From: Larsenimonas suaedae
GTDB taxonomy: Bacteria > Pseudomonadota > Gammaproteobacteria > Pseudomonadales > Halomonadaceae
Direction of reading: 5' to 3'
Assembly (NCBI RefSeq): GCF_023712105.1
Contig: NZ_JAMLJI010000004.1
Span: 393,727 to 457,726, forward strand
DNA length: 64,000 nucleotides
This document shows positions 8,445 to 20,731 of the stretch, piece after piece. The stretch's first letter is position 1, and the number at the start of each line of letters is the position of its first letter. The notes under the pieces were generated by a model, which saw nothing but the letters and a program-made list of their open reading frames with translations, made no database searches and had not been told where the DNA came from. The position numbers and the translations under genes are program-made.

Positions 8445-10217
8445 ATGACCGTGGATAACGCACAGCCGGCTGCAGCGGCCTCTTCCGAGGTCATCAACGA
8501 ATTGATACGCGAGTTCGGTGCCGATGCACTGACCGTCCAGGAAACGCTGACCGCCATGCCGGTGGTTTGGGTTGGACGCGACCAGCTCGAGCATGTGCTG
8601 CACTTTCTGAAACACTGCCCCAAGCCCTACGTGATGCTCTATGACCTGCATGGCGTCGACGAGCGGCTTCGAACCTACCGCCGTGGTCTGCCCGAGGCCG
8701 ACTTCACGGTGTTTTATCAATTGATGTCGATCGAGCGTAACAGCGACATCATGATCAAGGTGGCGCTGTCGGAAAAGGACCTCGTCCTTCCAAGCGTGGT
8801 GAAGCACTACCCCAATGCCAACTGGTACGAACGGGAAGTGTTCGACATGTTCGGCATCGAGTTCACCAACCACCCGCATCTGACCCGCGTTTTGATGCCG
8901 CCGACCTGGAACGGCCACCCGCTTCGAAAGGATTACCCGGCGCGTGCGACCGAGTTCGATCCCTATACGCTCACGATGGAAGGCCAGGACCGGGAGCAGG
9001 AAGCGCTCAAGTTCGATCCGGAAGCGTGGGGCATGAAGCGTCATACCGACGACGCCGATTTCATGTTTCTGAACCTGGGGCCGAACCACCCGTCGGCCCA
9101 CGGCGCGTTTCGCATCGTTTTGCAGCTCGATGGCGAGGAGATTCTCGACTGCGTCCCGGACATCGGTTACCACCATCGCGGCGCCGAAAAGATGGCCGAG
9201 CGTCAGTCCTGGCACAGCTATATTCCCTACACCGACCGGATCGACTACACCGGCGGGGTCATGAACAACCTGCCGTATGTGCTGGCGGCGGAGAAGCTCG
9301 CTGGCATTACCGTGACCGACCGCGCCGAGTTCATTCGCGTGATGATGGCGGAAATGTTCCGGATCAACTCGCATCTATTGTTCCTGGGCACGTATCTACA
9401 GGATCTGGGCGCCATGTCGCCGGTGTTCTTCTCGTTCACCGACCGTCAGAAAGCCTATGAAGTGATCGAGGCCATCACCGGGTTTCGCATGCACCCGGCG
9501 TGGTTCCGCATCGGTGGTGTCGCGCACGACCTGCCGCGGGGCTGGGAACAGCTGGTGCGTGGCTTCCTCGACTGGATGCCGGCCCGGCTCGATGAGTACG
9601 AGCGCGCGATGATGGACAACGCCATCGTTCGTGAGCGTACCCGCGGTGTGGCGGCGTTCACTCAGAGCGAGGCCTTCGAATGGGGCGTGACCGGGCCGAA
9701 CCTTCGCGCCACCGGCGTCGACTTCGATCTTCGCAAGAAGCGGCCCTACAGCGGCTACGACAAGTTCGAGTTCGATGTGCCGCTGGCCTCCGGCGGCGAC
9801 GTGTTCGACCGCGGCATGCTCAGAATCGAGGAAATGCGCCAGAGCCTTCGCATCATCCGCCAGTGCGTGGACCACATGCCGGCCGGCGATTACAAGGCCG
9901 ATCACCCGCTGACCACGCCGCCGCCCAGGGAGAAGATGCTTCAGCACATCGAGACGCTGATCACGCACTTCCTGCAGGTTTCCTGGGGGCCGGTGCTCAA
10001 GGCCAACGAATCGATGCAGATGATCGAGGCCACCAAGGGCATCAACAGCTACTACCTGACCAGCGACGGCAGCACCATGAGCTACCGCACGCGCATAAGA
10101 ACCCCGAGCTACCCGCACCTTCAGCAGATTCCGGCGGTAATGCGTGGCGGCTTCGTGCCGGACTTGATCGCGCACCTGGGCAGTATTGATTTCGTAATGG
10201 CCGACGTGGACCGGTGA
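8445..10217 (+). CDS. nuoCD: NADH-quinone oxidoreductase fused subunit C/D
   Basis: A single 590-residue chain joins the 30-kDa subunit C (about residues 1-185, with [11 protein letters not shown] and HPLRKDYP) to the 49-kDa subunit D (about 200-590, with [14 protein letters not shown] at the start and the C-terminal FVMADVDR). The fusion is typical of many gammaproteobacteria. Subunit D forms the quinone pocket together with NuoB. I start at ATG 8445; a TTG two codons earlier is possible, and neither has a strong Shine-Dalgarno sequence. Confidence 0.97.
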   Translation: MTVDNAQPAAAASSEVINELIREFGADALTVQETLTAMPVVWVGRDQLEHVLHFLKHCPKPYVMLYDLHGVDERLRTYRRGLPEADFTVFYQLMSIERNSDIMIKVALSEKDLVLPSVVKHYPNANWYEREVFDMFGIEFTNHPHLTRVLMPPTWNGHPLRKDYPARATEFDPYTLTMEGQDREQEALKFDPEAWGMKRHTDDADFMFLNLGPNHPSAHGAFRIVLQLDGEEILDCVPDIGYHHRGAEKMAERQSWHSYIPYTDRIDYTGGVMNNLPYVLAAEKLAGITVTDRAEFIRVMMAEMFRINSHLLFLGTYLQDLGAMSPVFFSFTDRQKAYEVIEAITGFRMHPAWFRIGGVAHDLPRGWEQLVRGFLDWMPARLDEYERAMMDNAIVRERTRGVAAFTQSEAFEWGVTGPNLRATGVDFDLRKKRPYSGYDKFEFDVPLASGGDVFDRGMLRIEEMRQSLRIIRQCVDHMPAGDYKADHPLTTPPPREKMLQHIETLITHFLQVSWGPVLKANESMQMIEATKGINSYYLTSDGSTMSYRTRIRTPSYPHLQQIPAVMRGGFVPDLIAHLGSIDFVMADVDR

Positions 10218-10227
10218 GGATAACGAC

Positions 10228-10743
10228 ATGACACAACCGACCAGCTTGATCGCAAGCGACCGTGCCCGGCCCGAGTTCGATATGCATGACGAGGACCGTC
10301 ACGCCATCGAGCACGAGATGTCGCATTACGAAAACCCACGCGCCGCCTCGATCGGTGCACTCAAGATCGTCCAGAAACGCCACGGCTGGGTGCCGGATGG
10401 GGCGATCTACGCCATCAGCGACATTCTCGGGATTCCCTCGAGCGACGTGGAAGGCGTAGCGACGTTCTACAGCCTGATTTTCCGCCAGCCCGTCGGCCGG
10501 CACGTCATTTTGCTCTGCGACAGCATGACCTGCTACATCGACGGTTATGAGGCCGTGAAAGAGGCGCTTGCGCGCCAGCTCGGCATTCAGATGGGCCAGA
10601 CCACCGAGGACGGCCGGTTCACGCTGTTGCCGGTGTGCTGCCTCGGCAACTGTGACAAGGGCCCCGCCATGATGGTGGACGAAGACATCCATGGCCCGGT
10701 CACGCCGGACAACGTCATGCAGCTTCTGGAGACCTATTCATGA
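10228..10743 (+). CDS. nuoE: NADH-quinone oxidoreductase subunit E
   Basis: 24-kDa subunit with the thioredoxin-like [2Fe-2S] cluster N1a. Ligand cysteines are in CDSMTC (spacing C-x4-C) and CCLGNC near residues 91-135. At 171 residues it is normal length. Its TGA overlaps the nuoF ATG (ATGA), which suggests translational coupling. NuoE, F and G form the NADH dehydrogenase module. Confidence 0.97.
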   Translation: MTQPTSLIASDRARPEFDMHDEDRHAIEHEMSHYENPRAASIGALKIVQKRHGWVPDGAIYAISDILGIPSSDVEGVATFYSLIFRQPVGRHVILLCDSMTCYIDGYEAVKEALARQLGIQMGQTTEDGRFTLLPVCCLGNCDKGPAMMVDEDIHGPVTPDNVMQLLETYS

Positions 10744-12098
10744 GCACACGTCCCTTTGCCTCGTTCGGCACCATCAACGCCATGCCGCGTGCCGAGGAAA
10801 CTCACCCGCTGACCTGGCGGCTGCGAGATGATGGCGCGATGGTCGCCCTCGACGAATACCGCGACAAGCACGGCTACGAAGGCGCCAAGAACGCGCTCGG
10901 CATGAAGAGCGACGACATCTCGGAGCTGGTCAAGGAAGCCGGGCTCAAGGGCCGCGGCGGCGCGGGATTCCCGGCCGGCGTCAAGTGGAGCCTGACCGCC
11001 AAGGGCGAGGAGATGCCCCGCGGGTACGTGGTCTGCAACGCCGACGAGATGGAGCCCAATACCTACAAGGACCGCATGCTGATGGAGCAGATGCCGCATC
11101 TGCTGATCGAGGGCATGATCATTTCGGCGCTCGCCAACAATGCGTTTCGGGGCTACATCTTCCTGCGCGGGGAATACCACGACGCCGCCGCGAGCATCGA
11201 GCGTGCGCTTGCCGAGGCCCGCGAGGCCGGCATTTTGGGTACGAGCGTGCTGGGCAGCGAGTTCGATTTCGACATCTTCCTGCACACCGGTGCCGGCCGC
11301 TACATCTGCGGTGAAGAGACCGCGCTGATCAACTCGCTGGAAGGCCGGCGCGCCAACCCGCGCTCCAAACCGCCGTTTCCGGGCCAAAGCGGCGCCTGGG
11401 GCAAGCCGACGGTGGTCAATAACGTCGAAACGCTCTGCAACGCACCGCCCATTCTCTACCACGGCAAGGCGTGGTATCTGGGGCTTGCGCTTGAGGGCAG
11501 CGACGACGGCGGCACCAAACTTTTCGGTTTTACCGGTCAGCTCAAGAACCCGGGCCTTTGGGAGCTGCCGCTTGGCACGCCCGCCCGGGAAATCTTCGAG
11601 GACTACGCCCAAGGCATGAAGGATGGCTACCGGCTCAAGGCCTGGCAGCCCGGCGGCGCCGGCACCGGCTTTTTGTTGCCGGAGCATCTTTCGGCGCAGA
11701 TGTGCTCCAACGGCATCGATGAGGTCGGCACCCGCATGGGCACTGGCCTGTCACTGGCCGTCGATCACACCGTCAGCATGGTCTCGCTTCTAAGAAACAT
11801 GGAAGAGTTCTTCGCGCGCGAATCCTGCGGCTGGTGTACGCCATGCCGCGATGGCCTGCCGTGGACGGTCAAGATCCTGAGCTCACTCGAGCGGGGTGAA
11901 GGCGAGCAGGGCGACATCGAGCTCCTCGAGGAGCTGACCGGCAAGCTCGGGCCCGGCAAGACGTTCTGTGCCCACGCCCCCGGTGCCGTCGAGCCGCTGG
12001 CCAGCGCGATCCAGTACTTCCGTGATGAATTCGAACAAGGCATTAGCCACCCAAGGCGCGCGGCCCACGCCGAACCGATTCCCGTGGGCTCCATCTAG
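10740..12098 (+). CDS. nuoF: NADH-quinone oxidoreductase subunit F
   Basis: 51-kDa flavoprotein subunit that binds NADH and FMN and carries [4Fe-4S] cluster N3. The glycine-rich [13 protein letters not shown] (about 69-81) binds [21 protein letters not shown] is conserved. N3 ligands are in [12 protein letters not shown] plus a distal Cys in [10 protein letters not shown]. At 452 residues it is slightly longer than E. coli NuoF at the N-terminus. Four-base overlap with nuoE; 82 bases separate it from nuoG, which holds no extra gene. Confidence 0.98.
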   Translation: MSTRPFASFGTINAMPRAEETHPLTWRLRDDGAMVALDEYRDKHGYEGAKNALGMKSDDISELVKEAGLKGRGGAGFPAGVKWSLTAKGEEMPRGYVVCNADEMEPNTYKDRMLMEQMPHLLIEGMIISALANNAFRGYIFLRGEYHDAAASIERALAEAREAGILGTSVLGSEFDFDIFLHTGAGRYICGEETALINSLEGRRANPRSKPPFPGQSGAWGKPTVVNNVETLCNAPPILYHGKAWYLGLALEGSDDGGTKLFGFTGQLKNPGLWELPLGTPAREIFEDYAQGMKDGYRLKAWQPGGAGTGFLLPEHLSAQMCSNGIDEVGTRMGTGLSLAVDHTVSMVSLLRNMEEFFARESCGWCTPCRDGLPWTVKILSSLERGEGEQGDIELLEELTGKLGPGKTFCAHAPGAVEPLASAIQYFRDEFEQGISHPRRAAHAEPIPVGSI

Positions 12099-12180
12099 CG
12101 CTGATGCATGCCCGCAAGGGCCGACCGATTTTGACTAAACGCTGCCCGGCATGGATCGGGCATGAGGATGGGATAACGCC

Positions 12181-14904
12181 ATGGCAACCATTCATGTCGA
12201 CGGCAAGGACTACGAGGTCGACGGCAGCGACAATCTGCTGCACGCCTGTCTTTCGCTCGGGCTCGACATACCCTATTTCTGCTGGCACCCGGCGCTTGGG
12301 AGCGTTGGGGCCTGCCGCCAGTGTGCGGTCAAGCAGTATAAGGACAAGGACGACGACCGCGGGACGCTGGTGATGTCCTGCATGGCGCCGGTGGAGGATG
12401 ACGCCTACATCTCGATCGAGGATGGCGAGGCGGCTGAATTCCGCGAAAGCGTGATCGAGTGGCTGATGGCCAACCACCCGCACGACTGCCCGGTGTGCGA
12501 GGAGGGCGGCCACTGTCATCTTCAGGACATGACGGTGATGACCGGCCATGACGATCGCCGCTATCGCTTTACCAAGCGTACCCACCGCAATCAGTACCTT
12601 GGCCCGTTCATTGCCCATGAGATGAACCGCTGCATCACCTGCTACCGCTGTGTCCGGTTCTACAAGGACTACGCCGGCGGCGAGGATCTGGGTGCGTTCG
12701 GCGCCCACAGCAACATCTACTTCGGCCGGACCACCGAGGGCACGCTTGAAAGCGAGTTTTCCGGCAATTTGACCGAAGTCTGCCCGACCGGCGTCTTCAC
12801 CGATCAGACCCACTCCGACCACTACACCCGCAAGTGGGACATGCAGTATGCGCCAAGCATCTGTCATCAGTGCTCCAGCGGCTGCAATACGAGCCCCGGC
12901 GAACGCTACGGCGAAGTGCGTCGGATCGAGAACCGCTACAACGGCAGCGTCAATCACTACTTCCTCTGCGACCGGGGGCGATTCGGCTACGGTTACGTCA
13001 ACCGCGATGACCGCCCGCGTCATCCGGAAATTCGGGAAGACGGGGTCATGCGAACGGCAGACGTCGGCCCGGCGCTGGATCACCTGGCCGACCAGCTCAG
13101 ACAGACCTCGAAGGTGATCGGCATCGGCTCGCCTCGAGCAAGCCTTGAAAGCAACTACGCCCTGCGCGAGCTGGTCGGCGAGGCGAACTTCTCGGTCGGC
13201 ATCGATCGCGCCGAATGGGAGCGCGTGACCTTGATGCGCCGCATTCTGGAGGAGGGCGCCCTGCCCACGCCGTCGATGCGCGACATCGAACACCACGACG
13301 CCGTGATTATCCTGGGCGAAGATTTGACCCAAACGGCCGCCCGCGAGGCGCTGGCGGTGCGTCAGGTGGCCAACGCCAAGCGCAACGAGCTGGCCCGCGC
13401 CAACAATGTCCCCGAGTGGAATTTCAACGCGGCCGAAACGCTCGCTCAGGGGCGCAAGCTCCCGGTGGTCGTGGCAACGCCTGCCGAGACCAAGCTCGAC
13501 GACATTGCCTCACACGTTTACCGCGGCTCGGTCTCCGGCATCGCGCGGCTCGGTCATGCGCTCGCACACGCCCTCGACGACGCCGCACCGAGCGTTGAGC
13601 TCGATGAGGATGATCGCACGCTGATCGACGCGCTGGTCGAGGTGATCAAGGGCGCCGAGCGGCCACTGATTGTCTCCGGCGGTTCGCTCAAGTCCAGGGC
13701 CGTGATCGAAGCCAGTGCCAATCTGGCACGGGCATTCAAGGCGGCGGGCAAGAACGGCTCTCTGCGCCTGATCAGTGGTGAAGCCAACAGCACAGGGCTT
13801 GCCCTGATGGGCGGCATGGCGCTCGAGGACGCGCTCGAGGCGCTGGATGACACCACGGCGCTGGTGGTGCTTGAAAACGATCTTTATCACCGGCTGCCCC
13901 GCGCCGAGGCCGAACGTGCCTTCGAGCGCGCAGCGTTCACGGTTGCCATCGATCATCAGCGAACGCCGACGGTCGAGCGCGCCGAGATCGTACTGCCGGC
14001 CGGCACGTTCGCCGAAAGCGACGGGACGCTTGTTAACCACGAAGGCCGCGCCCAGCGGTTCTTCCAGGTCTACGACCCGAGCTATTACCGCCCGGATGAT
14101 CTGACCCATGAGAGCTGGCGCTGGCTGCACGCGCTTCACACCACGCTCGAACAGCGCGAGGTGGACTGGACCCAGCTCGATCAGGTCACTGCACACTGCG
14201 CAAAGGCGATTCCAACGCTTGCCGGGATCGAAAACGCCGCACCCAGCGCCTCGTTCCGCATTCGCGGACAGAAGATCGCCCGAATGCCGCACCGCTCCAG
14301 TGGCCGAACGGCCATGCGCGCCAACATCAGTGTGCATGAGCCGCGTACCCCGCAGGACGTCGATACCCCGCTTTCGTTTTCGATGGAAGGCTACAACGGT
14401 TACGCCGAACCGCGGGCCGAAGTGCCGTTTGCCTGGGCGCCGGGCTGGAACTCGCCGCAGGCCTGGAACAAGTTCCAGGATGAAGTCGGCGGCCACCTGA
14501 CCGCGGGCGACCCCGGTATCCGGCTGATCGAGCGTGATGAGAGCGCCTCGGCGCTTTCGTACTTCACCGAGGTGCCGAGCCGCTCAAACGCGACCTGGCA
14601 GCTGGCGCCGCTGTATCACCTCTTTGGCAGCGAGCCGATGTCGGCCCGGGCCGCGCCGATTCAGGAGCGCATGTCCGAGCCGTACCTCGCGCTTCACCGG
14701 GATACCCTGATCGAAAAATCGCTTGCCGACGGGACGCCGGTGACGCTTGCCCAGGGTGACTGGACGGTTACGCTGCCGGTTCGTGCAAGCTCGGGCCTTC
14801 CGAGCGGCGTGATCGGCGTGCCGGTCGGCCTGCCCGGCATGCCGGTCGGTCTTGATTTCGATCAGGCCGTGACGTTCGACGTCGCCGAGGAGGTGCGCTC
14901 ATGA
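12181..14904 (+). CDS. nuoG: NADH-quinone oxidoreductase subunit G
   Basis: The 907-residue subunit carries several iron-sulfur clusters. The N-terminal ferredoxin domain has N1b ligands Cys34, Cys45, Cys48 and Cys67. [15 protein letters not shown] and the [14 protein letters not shown] set supply N4/N5. CHQCSSGC with a later Cys in YFLCDRGRF is the ligand set of the extra cluster N7, present in E. coli and some other bacteria. The remaining two thirds is a molybdopterin-oxidoreductase-like domain without catalytic use. Length equals the E. coli protein within a residue. Its end overlaps nuoH by ATGA. Confidence 0.97.
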   Translation: MATIHVDGKDYEVDGSDNLLHACLSLGLDIPYFCWHPALGSVGACRQCAVKQYKDKDDDRGTLVMSCMAPVEDDAYISIEDGEAAEFRESVIEWLMANHPHDCPVCEEGGHCHLQDMTVMTGHDDRRYRFTKRTHRNQYLGPFIAHEMNRCITCYRCVRFYKDYAGGEDLGAFGAHSNIYFGRTTEGTLESEFSGNLTEVCPTGVFTDQTHSDHYTRKWDMQYAPSICHQCSSGCNTSPGERYGEVRRIENRYNGSVNHYFLCDRGRFGYGYVNRDDRPRHPEIREDGVMRTADVGPALDHLADQLRQTSKVIGIGSPRASLESNYALRELVGEANFSVGIDRAEWERVTLMRRILEEGALPTPSMRDIEHHDAVIILGEDLTQTAAREALAVRQVANAKRNELARANNVPEWNFNAAETLAQGRKLPVVVATPAETKLDDIASHVYRGSVSGIARLGHALAHALDDAAPSVELDEDDRTLIDALVEVIKGAERPLIVSGGSLKSRAVIEASANLARAFKAAGKNGSLRLISGEANSTGLALMGGMALEDALEALDDTTALVVLENDLYHRLPRAEAERAFERAAFTVAIDHQRTPTVERAEIVLPAGTFAESDGTLVNHEGRAQRFFQVYDPSYYRPDDLTHESWRWLHALHTTLEQREVDWTQLDQVTAHCAKAIPTLAGIENAAPSASFRIRGQKIARMPHRSSGRTAMRANISVHEPRTPQDVDTPLSFSMEGYNGYAEPRAEVPFAWAPGWNSPQAWNKFQDEVGGHLTAGDPGIRLIERDESASALSYFTEVPSRSNATWQLAPLYHLFGSEPMSARAAPIQERMSEPYLALHRDTLIEKSLADGTPVTLAQGDWTVTLPVRASSGLPSGVIGVPVGLPGMPVGLDFDQAVTFDVAEEVRS

Positions 14905-15887
14905 GCTGGCTGACCCCGACCGTTGTCGAGACGTTGATCGCCGTGGCCCAGGCGATCGTGATTCTTTTGGGTGCGGTGATTGCGGGCGCACTTTTGAGCT
15001 TCGTCGAGCGTCGGGTGCTCGCGATCTGGCAGGACCGCTACGGCCCCAACCGGGTCGGGCCGTTCGGCTCGCTTCAGCTGGTGGCCGACATGCTGAAGAT
15101 GTTCTTCAAGGAGGACTGGATTCCAGTCTTTGCCGACAAGAAGATCTTTACTCTGGCACCGGCCATCGCGATGGCCTCGCTCCTTCTGTCGTTCATGATC
15201 ATTCCGATCACGCCGAACTGGGGCGTGGCCGACATGAATGTGGGTCTTCTGTTCTTTTTCGCCATGGCGGGGATCAACGTCTACGCCGTCTTGTTCGCAG
15301 GCTACGCCAGCGCCAACAAGTACGCGCTCCTGGGGGCACTTCGCGCCTCGGCCCAGACGCTTTCGTACGAGGTGTTCATGGGGCTGTCGCTGATGGGTGT
15401 GGTCGCCATGGCCGGCACCTTCAACATGCGCGACATCGTCACGGCTCAGGCCGACATGTGGAACATCATCCCGCAGTTCTTCGGCTTCTGTACCTTCCTG
15501 GTGGCAGGCATTGCGGTCACGCACCGTGCGCCGTTTGACCAGCCGGAGGCCGAGCAGGAGCTCTCCGATGGCTACCACATCGAGTATTCCGGCATGAAGT
15601 GGGGCATGTTCTTTGTCGGCGAATACGTGGGCGTGGTGCTGATTTCGGCACTGATCGCCACGCTGTTCTTCGGCGGCTGGACCGGGCCGTTGCTTCCGCC
15701 CATCGTGTGGTTCCTGCTCAAGACCGGTTTTTTCGTTGCGTTTTTCGTGCTGCTGCGCGCCGCGCTCCCGCGCCCGCGCTATGACCGCGTAATGGGGTTT
15801 GGCTGGAAGTTCTGCCTGCCGCTGACGCTTATCAATCTACTTGTTACCGGCGCGGTGATTCTCATCACCTCGCCCGCGACGTCGTAA
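14901..15887 (+). CDS. nuoH: NADH-quinone oxidoreductase subunit H
   Basis: Integral membrane subunit with about eight helices that completes the quinone chamber. Motifs include [21 protein letters not shown] in two overlapping parts (residues about 34-54), [11 protein letters not shown], and the cytoplasmic loop [13 protein letters not shown] with its essential acidic residues. The 328-residue length fits the family. Overlaps nuoG by four bases. Confidence 0.98.
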   Translation: MSWLTPTVVETLIAVAQAIVILLGAVIAGALLSFVERRVLAIWQDRYGPNRVGPFGSLQLVADMLKMFFKEDWIPVFADKKIFTLAPAIAMASLLLSFMIIPITPNWGVADMNVGLLFFFAMAGINVYAVLFAGYASANKYALLGALRASAQTLSYEVFMGLSLMGVVAMAGTFNMRDIVTAQADMWNIIPQFFGFCTFLVAGIAVTHRAPFDQPEAEQELSDGYHIEYSGMKWGMFFVGEYVGVVLISALIATLFFGGWTGPLLPPIVWFLLKTGFFVAFFVLLRAALPRPRYDRVMGFGWKFCLPLTLINLLVTGAVILITSPATS

Positions 15888-15897
15888 GGGGGACGGC

Positions 15898-16437
15898 ATG
15901 ATCAAAAGCATACTTGCCGGGACCTGGTCGCAGCTGCGCACGCTCGGCATGGTCTTTATGCATGCGTTTCGAAAACGCGAAACGCTTCAGTATCCGGAAG
16001 AAAAGGTCTATCTGCCCCCGCGGTATCGTGGGCGCATCGTGCTGACGCGTGACCCCGACGGCGAAGAGCGCTGTGTGGCGTGCAACCTGTGCGCGGTGGC
16101 TTGCCCGGTCGGCTGTATTTCGCTTCAAAAGGGCGAGAAGGACGATGGCCGCTGGTACCCGGAATTTTTCCGCATCAATTTCTCGCGCTGCATCTTCTGT
16201 GGGCTGTGTGAAGAAGCCTGCCCAACGTCGGCCATCCAGCTGACACCGGACTTCGAGCTTGGTGAGTACGACCGCCAGGAGCTGGTGTACGAGAAGGAAG
16301 ACCTGCTGATTTCAGGGCCGGGCAAGGATCACAACTACAACTTTTACCGCGTCTCGGGGCTCGAGATTGCCGGTAAGAGCAAGGGGGCCGCGCAGAACGA
16401 GGCCGAACCGATCGACGTCAAGACGCTGTTGCCGTAA
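15898..16437 (+). CDS. nuoI: NADH-quinone oxidoreductase subunit I
   Basis: 179-residue ferredoxin-like subunit with two [4Fe-4S] clusters (N6a, N6b) in the electron wire to N2. Two classical motifs are visible: [12 protein letters not shown] (about 60-71) and [12 protein letters not shown] (about 99-110). Located 10 bases after nuoH. Confidence 0.98.
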   Translation: MIKSILAGTWSQLRTLGMVFMHAFRKRETLQYPEEKVYLPPRYRGRIVLTRDPDGEERCVACNLCAVACPVGCISLQKGEKDDGRWYPEFFRINFSRCIFCGLCEEACPTSAIQLTPDFELGEYDRQELVYEKEDLLISGPGKDHNYNFYRVSGLEIAGKSKGAAQNEAEPIDVKTLLP

Positions 16438-16455
16438 CAGCCTAAGGATCTGCTC

Positions 16456-17019
16456 GTGGAATTTGCATTTTATCTGGCAGCGGCCGTGGCGGTGGTATCG
16501 ACGCTCAGGGTCGTGACCAGCATCAATCCGGTGCACGCGCTCTTGTATCTGATCGTCTCGCTGATCGCGGTGGCGATGGTGTTCTTCGCTCTCGGCGCCC
16601 CCTTTGCAGGCGTACTCGAAATCATTGTTTACGCCGGCGCCATCATGGTGCTGTTCGTGTTCGTCGTCATGATGCTTAACCTGGGCCAGGCCGCCGTCGA
16701 GCAGGAAAACAGCTGGCTGAATCCGAAGATGTGGATCGGGCCGTCCATTTTAGTGGGCATCATGCTGGTGATGATGATCGTTGCGCTCTTCGCAAGCCCG
16801 GTCGAGGGCACCATTACCGGTGAACTGATCGACGCCAAGGGCGTGGGCGTGGCGCTGTTCGGGCCGTATGTATTGATGGTCGAGCTTGCCTCGATGCTGC
16901 TTCTTGGGGCGCTGGTCACGGCGTATCACCTTGGCCGCGACGACACGCTGCGCCCGGCCAGGGACATGAACGAAAGCCGCCAACATTTGACGCGCGATCA
17001 CCGGGGGACACGCCAATGA
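16456..17019 (+). CDS. nuoJ: NADH-quinone oxidoreductase subunit J
   Basis: Membrane subunit of 187 residues with five predicted helices and the conserved [20 protein letters not shown] segment of helix 3. It starts with GTG at 16456, preceded by AAGGA. The polar C-terminal tail is somewhat longer than in E. coli. The stop overlaps the nuoK ATG. Confidence 0.96.
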   Translation: MEFAFYLAAAVAVVSTLRVVTSINPVHALLYLIVSLIAVAMVFFALGAPFAGVLEIIVYAGAIMVLFVFVVMMLNLGQAAVEQENSWLNPKMWIGPSILVGIMLVMMIVALFASPVEGTITGELIDAKGVGVALFGPYVLMVELASMLLLGALVTAYHLGRDDTLRPARDMNESRQHLTRDHRGTRQ

Positions 17020-17324
17020 CCGGTATTCCAGTCGAACACGGGCTGCTTCTGGCCTCGATTCTGTTCGCCATCGGCCTTGCGGGACTGATGGTTCGACGCA
17101 ACATGCTCTTCGTTCTGATGTGTCTTGAGATCATGATGAACGCGGCGGCACTTGCGTTCATCGTGGGCGGCACCCGTTGGGCCCAGCCCGACGGTCAGAT
17201 CATGTTCATCATGGTGATCACGCTTGCCGCGGCCGAGGCAAGCATCGGCCTTGCGCTGCTCATTCAGCTCTATCGCCGCTTCAGGACCCTGGACATTGAC
17301 CAGGTAAGTGAGATGAAAGGATGA
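17016..17324 (+). CDS. nuoK: NADH-quinone oxidoreductase subunit K
   Basis: 102-residue, three-helix membrane subunit. Two membrane-embedded acidic residues expected for proton transfer are present (the Glu in [10 protein letters not shown] and in [11 protein letters not shown]). ATGA overlaps on both sides join it to nuoJ and nuoL. Confidence 0.97.
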   Translation: MTGIPVEHGLLLASILFAIGLAGLMVRRNMLFVLMCLEIMMNAAALAFIVGGTRWAQPDGQIMFIMVITLAAAEASIGLALLIQLYRRFRTLDIDQVSEMKG

Positions 17325-19177
17325 CCCTACTGCCTCTGGTTTTCGTCTTTCCGTTGCTGGGCGCCGTGCTCCTGGCCTTCATTCGCCAGATGCCACGGCC
17401 TCTTGCCGCAACGGTCGGGGTCGGCTCGATCGGGCTTGCGGCGCTCAGTGCGCTGGTCGTCGGCCTCGATTTTTTCTCAAATGGGGCGCAGCCGGTCACG
17501 GTGACGCTCTGGCAGTGGATCTCGGTCGGTGACTTCACCCCGCGCTTCTCGCTCTACGTCGATGGGCTGACGCTCACCATGATGAGCGTGATCACCGGCG
17601 TGGGCTTTCTGATCCACCTGTTTGCGTCGTGGTACATGACCGAGGATCTGAAAGACACGAGCGGCTATCTCTATACCCGCTTCTTCGCCTACATGAACCT
17701 GTTCGTGTTCAGCATGCTGCTGCTGGTGCTGGCCGATAACCTGATGCTCCTGTATCTGGGCTGGGAAGGGGTGGGGCTCTGCAGTTATCTGCTGATCGGC
17801 TACTACTACCGGGGGCTTGATAACGCCAAGGCGGCCTTCAAGGCCTTTATCGTTACCCGTGTGGGCGATGTGTTTCTGGCCATCGGCATGTTCATCCTGT
17901 TTGCCAAGTTCCAGACCCTCGACATTCAGACGCTGCTTCAGCAGGCGCCAAAGGCGTGGGCGCAGGGCGATCTGATGGCGGAAGTCGCGGCACTGATGCT
18001 GCTCGGTGGTGCGGTCGGTAAGTCGGCCCAGCTGCCGCTTCAGACCTGGCTTGCCGATGCGATGGCAGGTCCGACGCCGGTCTCTGCGCTGATTCACGCC
18101 GCGACCATGGTGACCGCCGGGGTCTATCTGATCGCGCGAACGCACGTCATCTTCGAGCTGGCGCCGATGACGCTCGAACTGGTCGGGATCATCGGCGCGG
18201 CCACGCTCCTGATCGCCGGGTTCTCGGCGCTTGCCCAAACCGACATCAAGCGTGTGCTGGCCTATTCGACCATGAGCCAGATCGGCTACATGTTCCTGGC
18301 GCTTGGCGTTCAGGCCTGGGACGCCGCGATCTTCCACCTGATGATCCATGCGTTCTTCAAGGCGCTGTTGTTCCTGACATCGGGCTCGGTGATCATTGCC
18401 TGTCATCACGAGCAGGACATGTTCAAGATGGGCGGGCTTCGAAAGCCATTGAAGCTCGCTTACGCCTGTTTCTGGGTTGGGGGCGCAGCGCTTGCGGCGC
18501 TGCCGATCGTGACCGCGGGCTTCTATTCGAAAGACGAGATTCTGTGGCTGTCGTTCGCCTCGGGCCATGAAGTGCTTTGGTTCTTTGGGTTGGTCGGGGC
18601 CTTTTTGACCTCGCTGTACACCTTCCGAATGATCTTTATTACCTTCCATGGCGAGGCCAATACCGAAGCGCATGCGCCAAAGGGGCTTGCGCATCATCTG
18701 CCGCTGGTGACGCTTCTGGTGCTGTCGACCTTTGTCGGCGCGCTGATCCACCCGCCACTGGAAGGCGTTCTTCCGGCCTCGCCCGAGGGTGACAGCGAAA
18801 GCCTCAAGCTGATCTTCGAGGTGCTGTCCTCGGTGGTCGCAATCGTTGGGCTTGGCATCGCGGCGGCGCTCTTCCTCGGCCGCAGGCGGTTGGTCAAGGC
18901 ACTGGTCAAGACCGATCTGGGTCGCAACGGCTGGCGCTTTTTCAACAGCGCATTTGCCTTTGACTGGCTTTATGACTGGCTTATCGTCAAGCCGTTTCTG
19001 GCCATCGCCTGGCTCCATCGGGTGGACTGGATCAACGCGCTGGTCAACATCTGGCCCTGGCTTGCAAAGCAGGCCCACCGGGGCCTTAGCGTGACCCAGA
19101 CCGGGCGTATTCGCTGGTACGCAGGCTCGATCACGGCAGGAGCAACCCTGATGCTGGTGCTGCTGGTTCTCGGATAA
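17321..19177 (+). CDS. nuoL: NADH-quinone oxidoreductase subunit L (antiporter-like)
   Basis: Largest antiporter-like proton-pumping subunit, at the distal end of the membrane arm. The 618 residues hold many transmembrane helices, the [15 protein letters not shown] motif with the key Glu of helix 5, and [20 protein letters not shown] with the helix 7 Lys. The C-terminal part fits the long lateral helix and the anchoring helix. Length is normal. Confidence 0.97.
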   Translation: MTLLPLVFVFPLLGAVLLAFIRQMPRPLAATVGVGSIGLAALSALVVGLDFFSNGAQPVTVTLWQWISVGDFTPRFSLYVDGLTLTMMSVITGVGFLIHLFASWYMTEDLKDTSGYLYTRFFAYMNLFVFSMLLLVLADNLMLLYLGWEGVGLCSYLLIGYYYRGLDNAKAAFKAFIVTRVGDVFLAIGMFILFAKFQTLDIQTLLQQAPKAWAQGDLMAEVAALMLLGGAVGKSAQLPLQTWLADAMAGPTPVSALIHAATMVTAGVYLIARTHVIFELAPMTLELVGIIGAATLLIAGFSALAQTDIKRVLAYSTMSQIGYMFLALGVQAWDAAIFHLMIHAFFKALLFLTSGSVIIACHHEQDMFKMGGLRKPLKLAYACFWVGGAALAALPIVTAGFYSKDEILWLSFASGHEVLWFFGLVGAFLTSLYTFRMIFITFHGEANTEAHAPKGLAHHLPLVTLLVLSTFVGALIHPPLEGVLPASPEGDSESLKLIFEVLSSVVAIVGLGIAAALFLGRRRLVKALVKTDLGRNGWRFFNSAFAFDWLYDWLIVKPFLAIAWLHRVDWINALVNIWPWLAKQAHRGLSVTQTGRIRWYAGSITAGATLMLVLLVLG

Positions 19178-19200
19178 CGACACAAGGAACTGTTAACGTC

Positions 19201-20724
19201 ATGATCCTGCTTTGGCTCATACTCATTCCGTTTATCGGCGGCCTGCTGTGCTGGCAAACCGAGCGGTTCGGCATCAAGCCGCCGCGTGTAATCGCGCTGG
19301 TCACGATGCTATTGGAGCTTGCGATCGCGATCGTGCTCTGGTGGCACGGGGACTACGGGCTCGCGGACACCATCGGCGATACGCCGAACTGGGTGCTCGA
19401 ATATCAACTGCCGTGGATCGAGCGCTTCGGCATCAGCTTCCATCTGGGGCTTGATGGCCTGTCGTTGATCATGATCCTGCTGACCGGGTTCCTGGGCGTT
19501 CTGGCCGTGACTTGTTCGTGGGCAGAGATCGACCGGCGCGTTGGCTTCTTCCACCTGAACCTTCTGTGGATCATCGGGGCGGTGGTCGGCATCTTCCTCG
19601 CGATCGACCTGTTTCTGTTCTTCTTTTTCTGGGAAATGATGCTGGTCCCGATGTACTTCCTGATCGCGCTGTGGGGTCACAGCGGGTCAAAGGGGAACTC
19701 GCGGGTCGGTGCGGCGATGAAGTTCTTCATCTACACCCAGGCTTCCGGGCTCTTGATGCTGGTGGCGATTCTGGGGCTGGTGTTCGCGCATTTCCTTCAG
19801 GCGGGCGTGTTCACGTTCGATTATTCGGTACTTCGAACGACCACATTGTCCGAGCCGGTGGCGATGCTTCTGATGCTCGGGTTCTTTATCGCCTTCGCGG
19901 TGAAGCTTCCGGTGGTGCCGCTTCATGGCTGGCTGCCGGATGCCCACGCTCAGGCGCCGACCGCGGGCAGTGTCGATCTGGCCGGGATTCTTCTGAAAAC
20001 CGCCGCCTACGGCATGCTGCGCTTCATGATGCCGATGTTCCCGGACGCAGCGATGCAGTTCGCGCCGGTTGCGATGGCGCTCGGGTTGATCGGGATTTTC
20101 TACGGCGCCGTCATGGCGTTTTCCCAGACCGATGTCAAACGCTTGATCGCCTGCTCGAGCATTTCCCACATGGGCTTCGTGCTGATCGGCATTTTCTCCA
20201 ATACGTTGATCTCGCTGCAGGGCGTGGTCGCGTTGATGGTTGCGCACGCGTTTTCCTCGGCCGGGCTCTTTATCGTGAGTGGCCAGCTCTATGAGCGGCT
20301 CGGCACGCGAGACATGCGTGAGATGGGCGGGCTTTTTGGCAAGGTCGGAGCGCTTCCGGGCTTTGCGATGGTGTTCGTGATGGCCTCGCTCGGCATGCCG
20401 GGGACCGCCAATTTCATCGGGGAATTCCTGATTCTCTTCGGGGCGTTTGAAGTGGTGCCCTGGGTGGTGGTGGTCGCAAGCATCGGGTTGGTACTGGCCG
20501 CGGTCTATTCCCTGATCCTGATGCAGCGGATCTATTTTGGTCCGGCCAAGATCGATCGTGCCTACTCAGGCCTCGATACCCGTGAATTCCTGATGCTTTT
20601 GACGCTGTTCGTGCTCACCATCGCGCTCGGGTTCTTCCCGCAGCTGGTGCTGGATGTTTCCGAGCATGCCATGACCGAGGTGGTTACCTGGGTCTCCGCC
20701 GCCACGAACTCTTCGACACTGTAG
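19201..20724 (+). CDS. nuoM: NADH-quinone oxidoreductase subunit M (antiporter-like)
   Basis: 507-residue antiporter-like subunit. The [12 protein letters not shown] motif carries the conserved Glu, [20 protein letters not shown] is the helix 7 region with its Lys, and [18 protein letters not shown] is the helix 8 signature. Located 23 bases after nuoL. Confidence 0.97.
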   Translation: MILLWLILIPFIGGLLCWQTERFGIKPPRVIALVTMLLELAIAIVLWWHGDYGLADTIGDTPNWVLEYQLPWIERFGISFHLGLDGLSLIMILLTGFLGVLAVTCSWAEIDRRVGFFHLNLLWIIGAVVGIFLAIDLFLFFFFWEMMLVPMYFLIALWGHSGSKGNSRVGAAMKFFIYTQASGLLMLVAILGLVFAHFLQAGVFTFDYSVLRTTTLSEPVAMLLMLGFFIAFAVKLPVVPLHGWLPDAHAQAPTAGSVDLAGILLKTAAYGMLRFMMPMFPDAAMQFAPVAMALGLIGIFYGAVMAFSQTDVKRLIACSSISHMGFVLIGIFSNTLISLQGVVALMVAHAFSSAGLFIVSGQLYERLGTRDMREMGGLFGKVGALPGFAMVFVMASLGMPGTANFIGEFLILFGAFEVVPWVVVVASIGLVLAAVYSLILMQRIYFGPAKIDRAYSGLDTREFLMLLTLFVLTIALGFFPQLVLDVSEHAMTEVVTWVSAATNSSTL

Positions 20725-20731
20725 GGCCGCC

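Noticed and set aside
12043..13332. 429-codon open frame antisense to nuoG
   Set aside because: Shadow frame in GC-rich DNA with no recognisable domain; nuoG on the plus strand is certain.
17477..19183. 568-codon open frame antisense to nuoL
   Set aside because: Mirror of a conserved membrane protein gene; His/Gln/Arg-rich translation with no motif or ribosome site.
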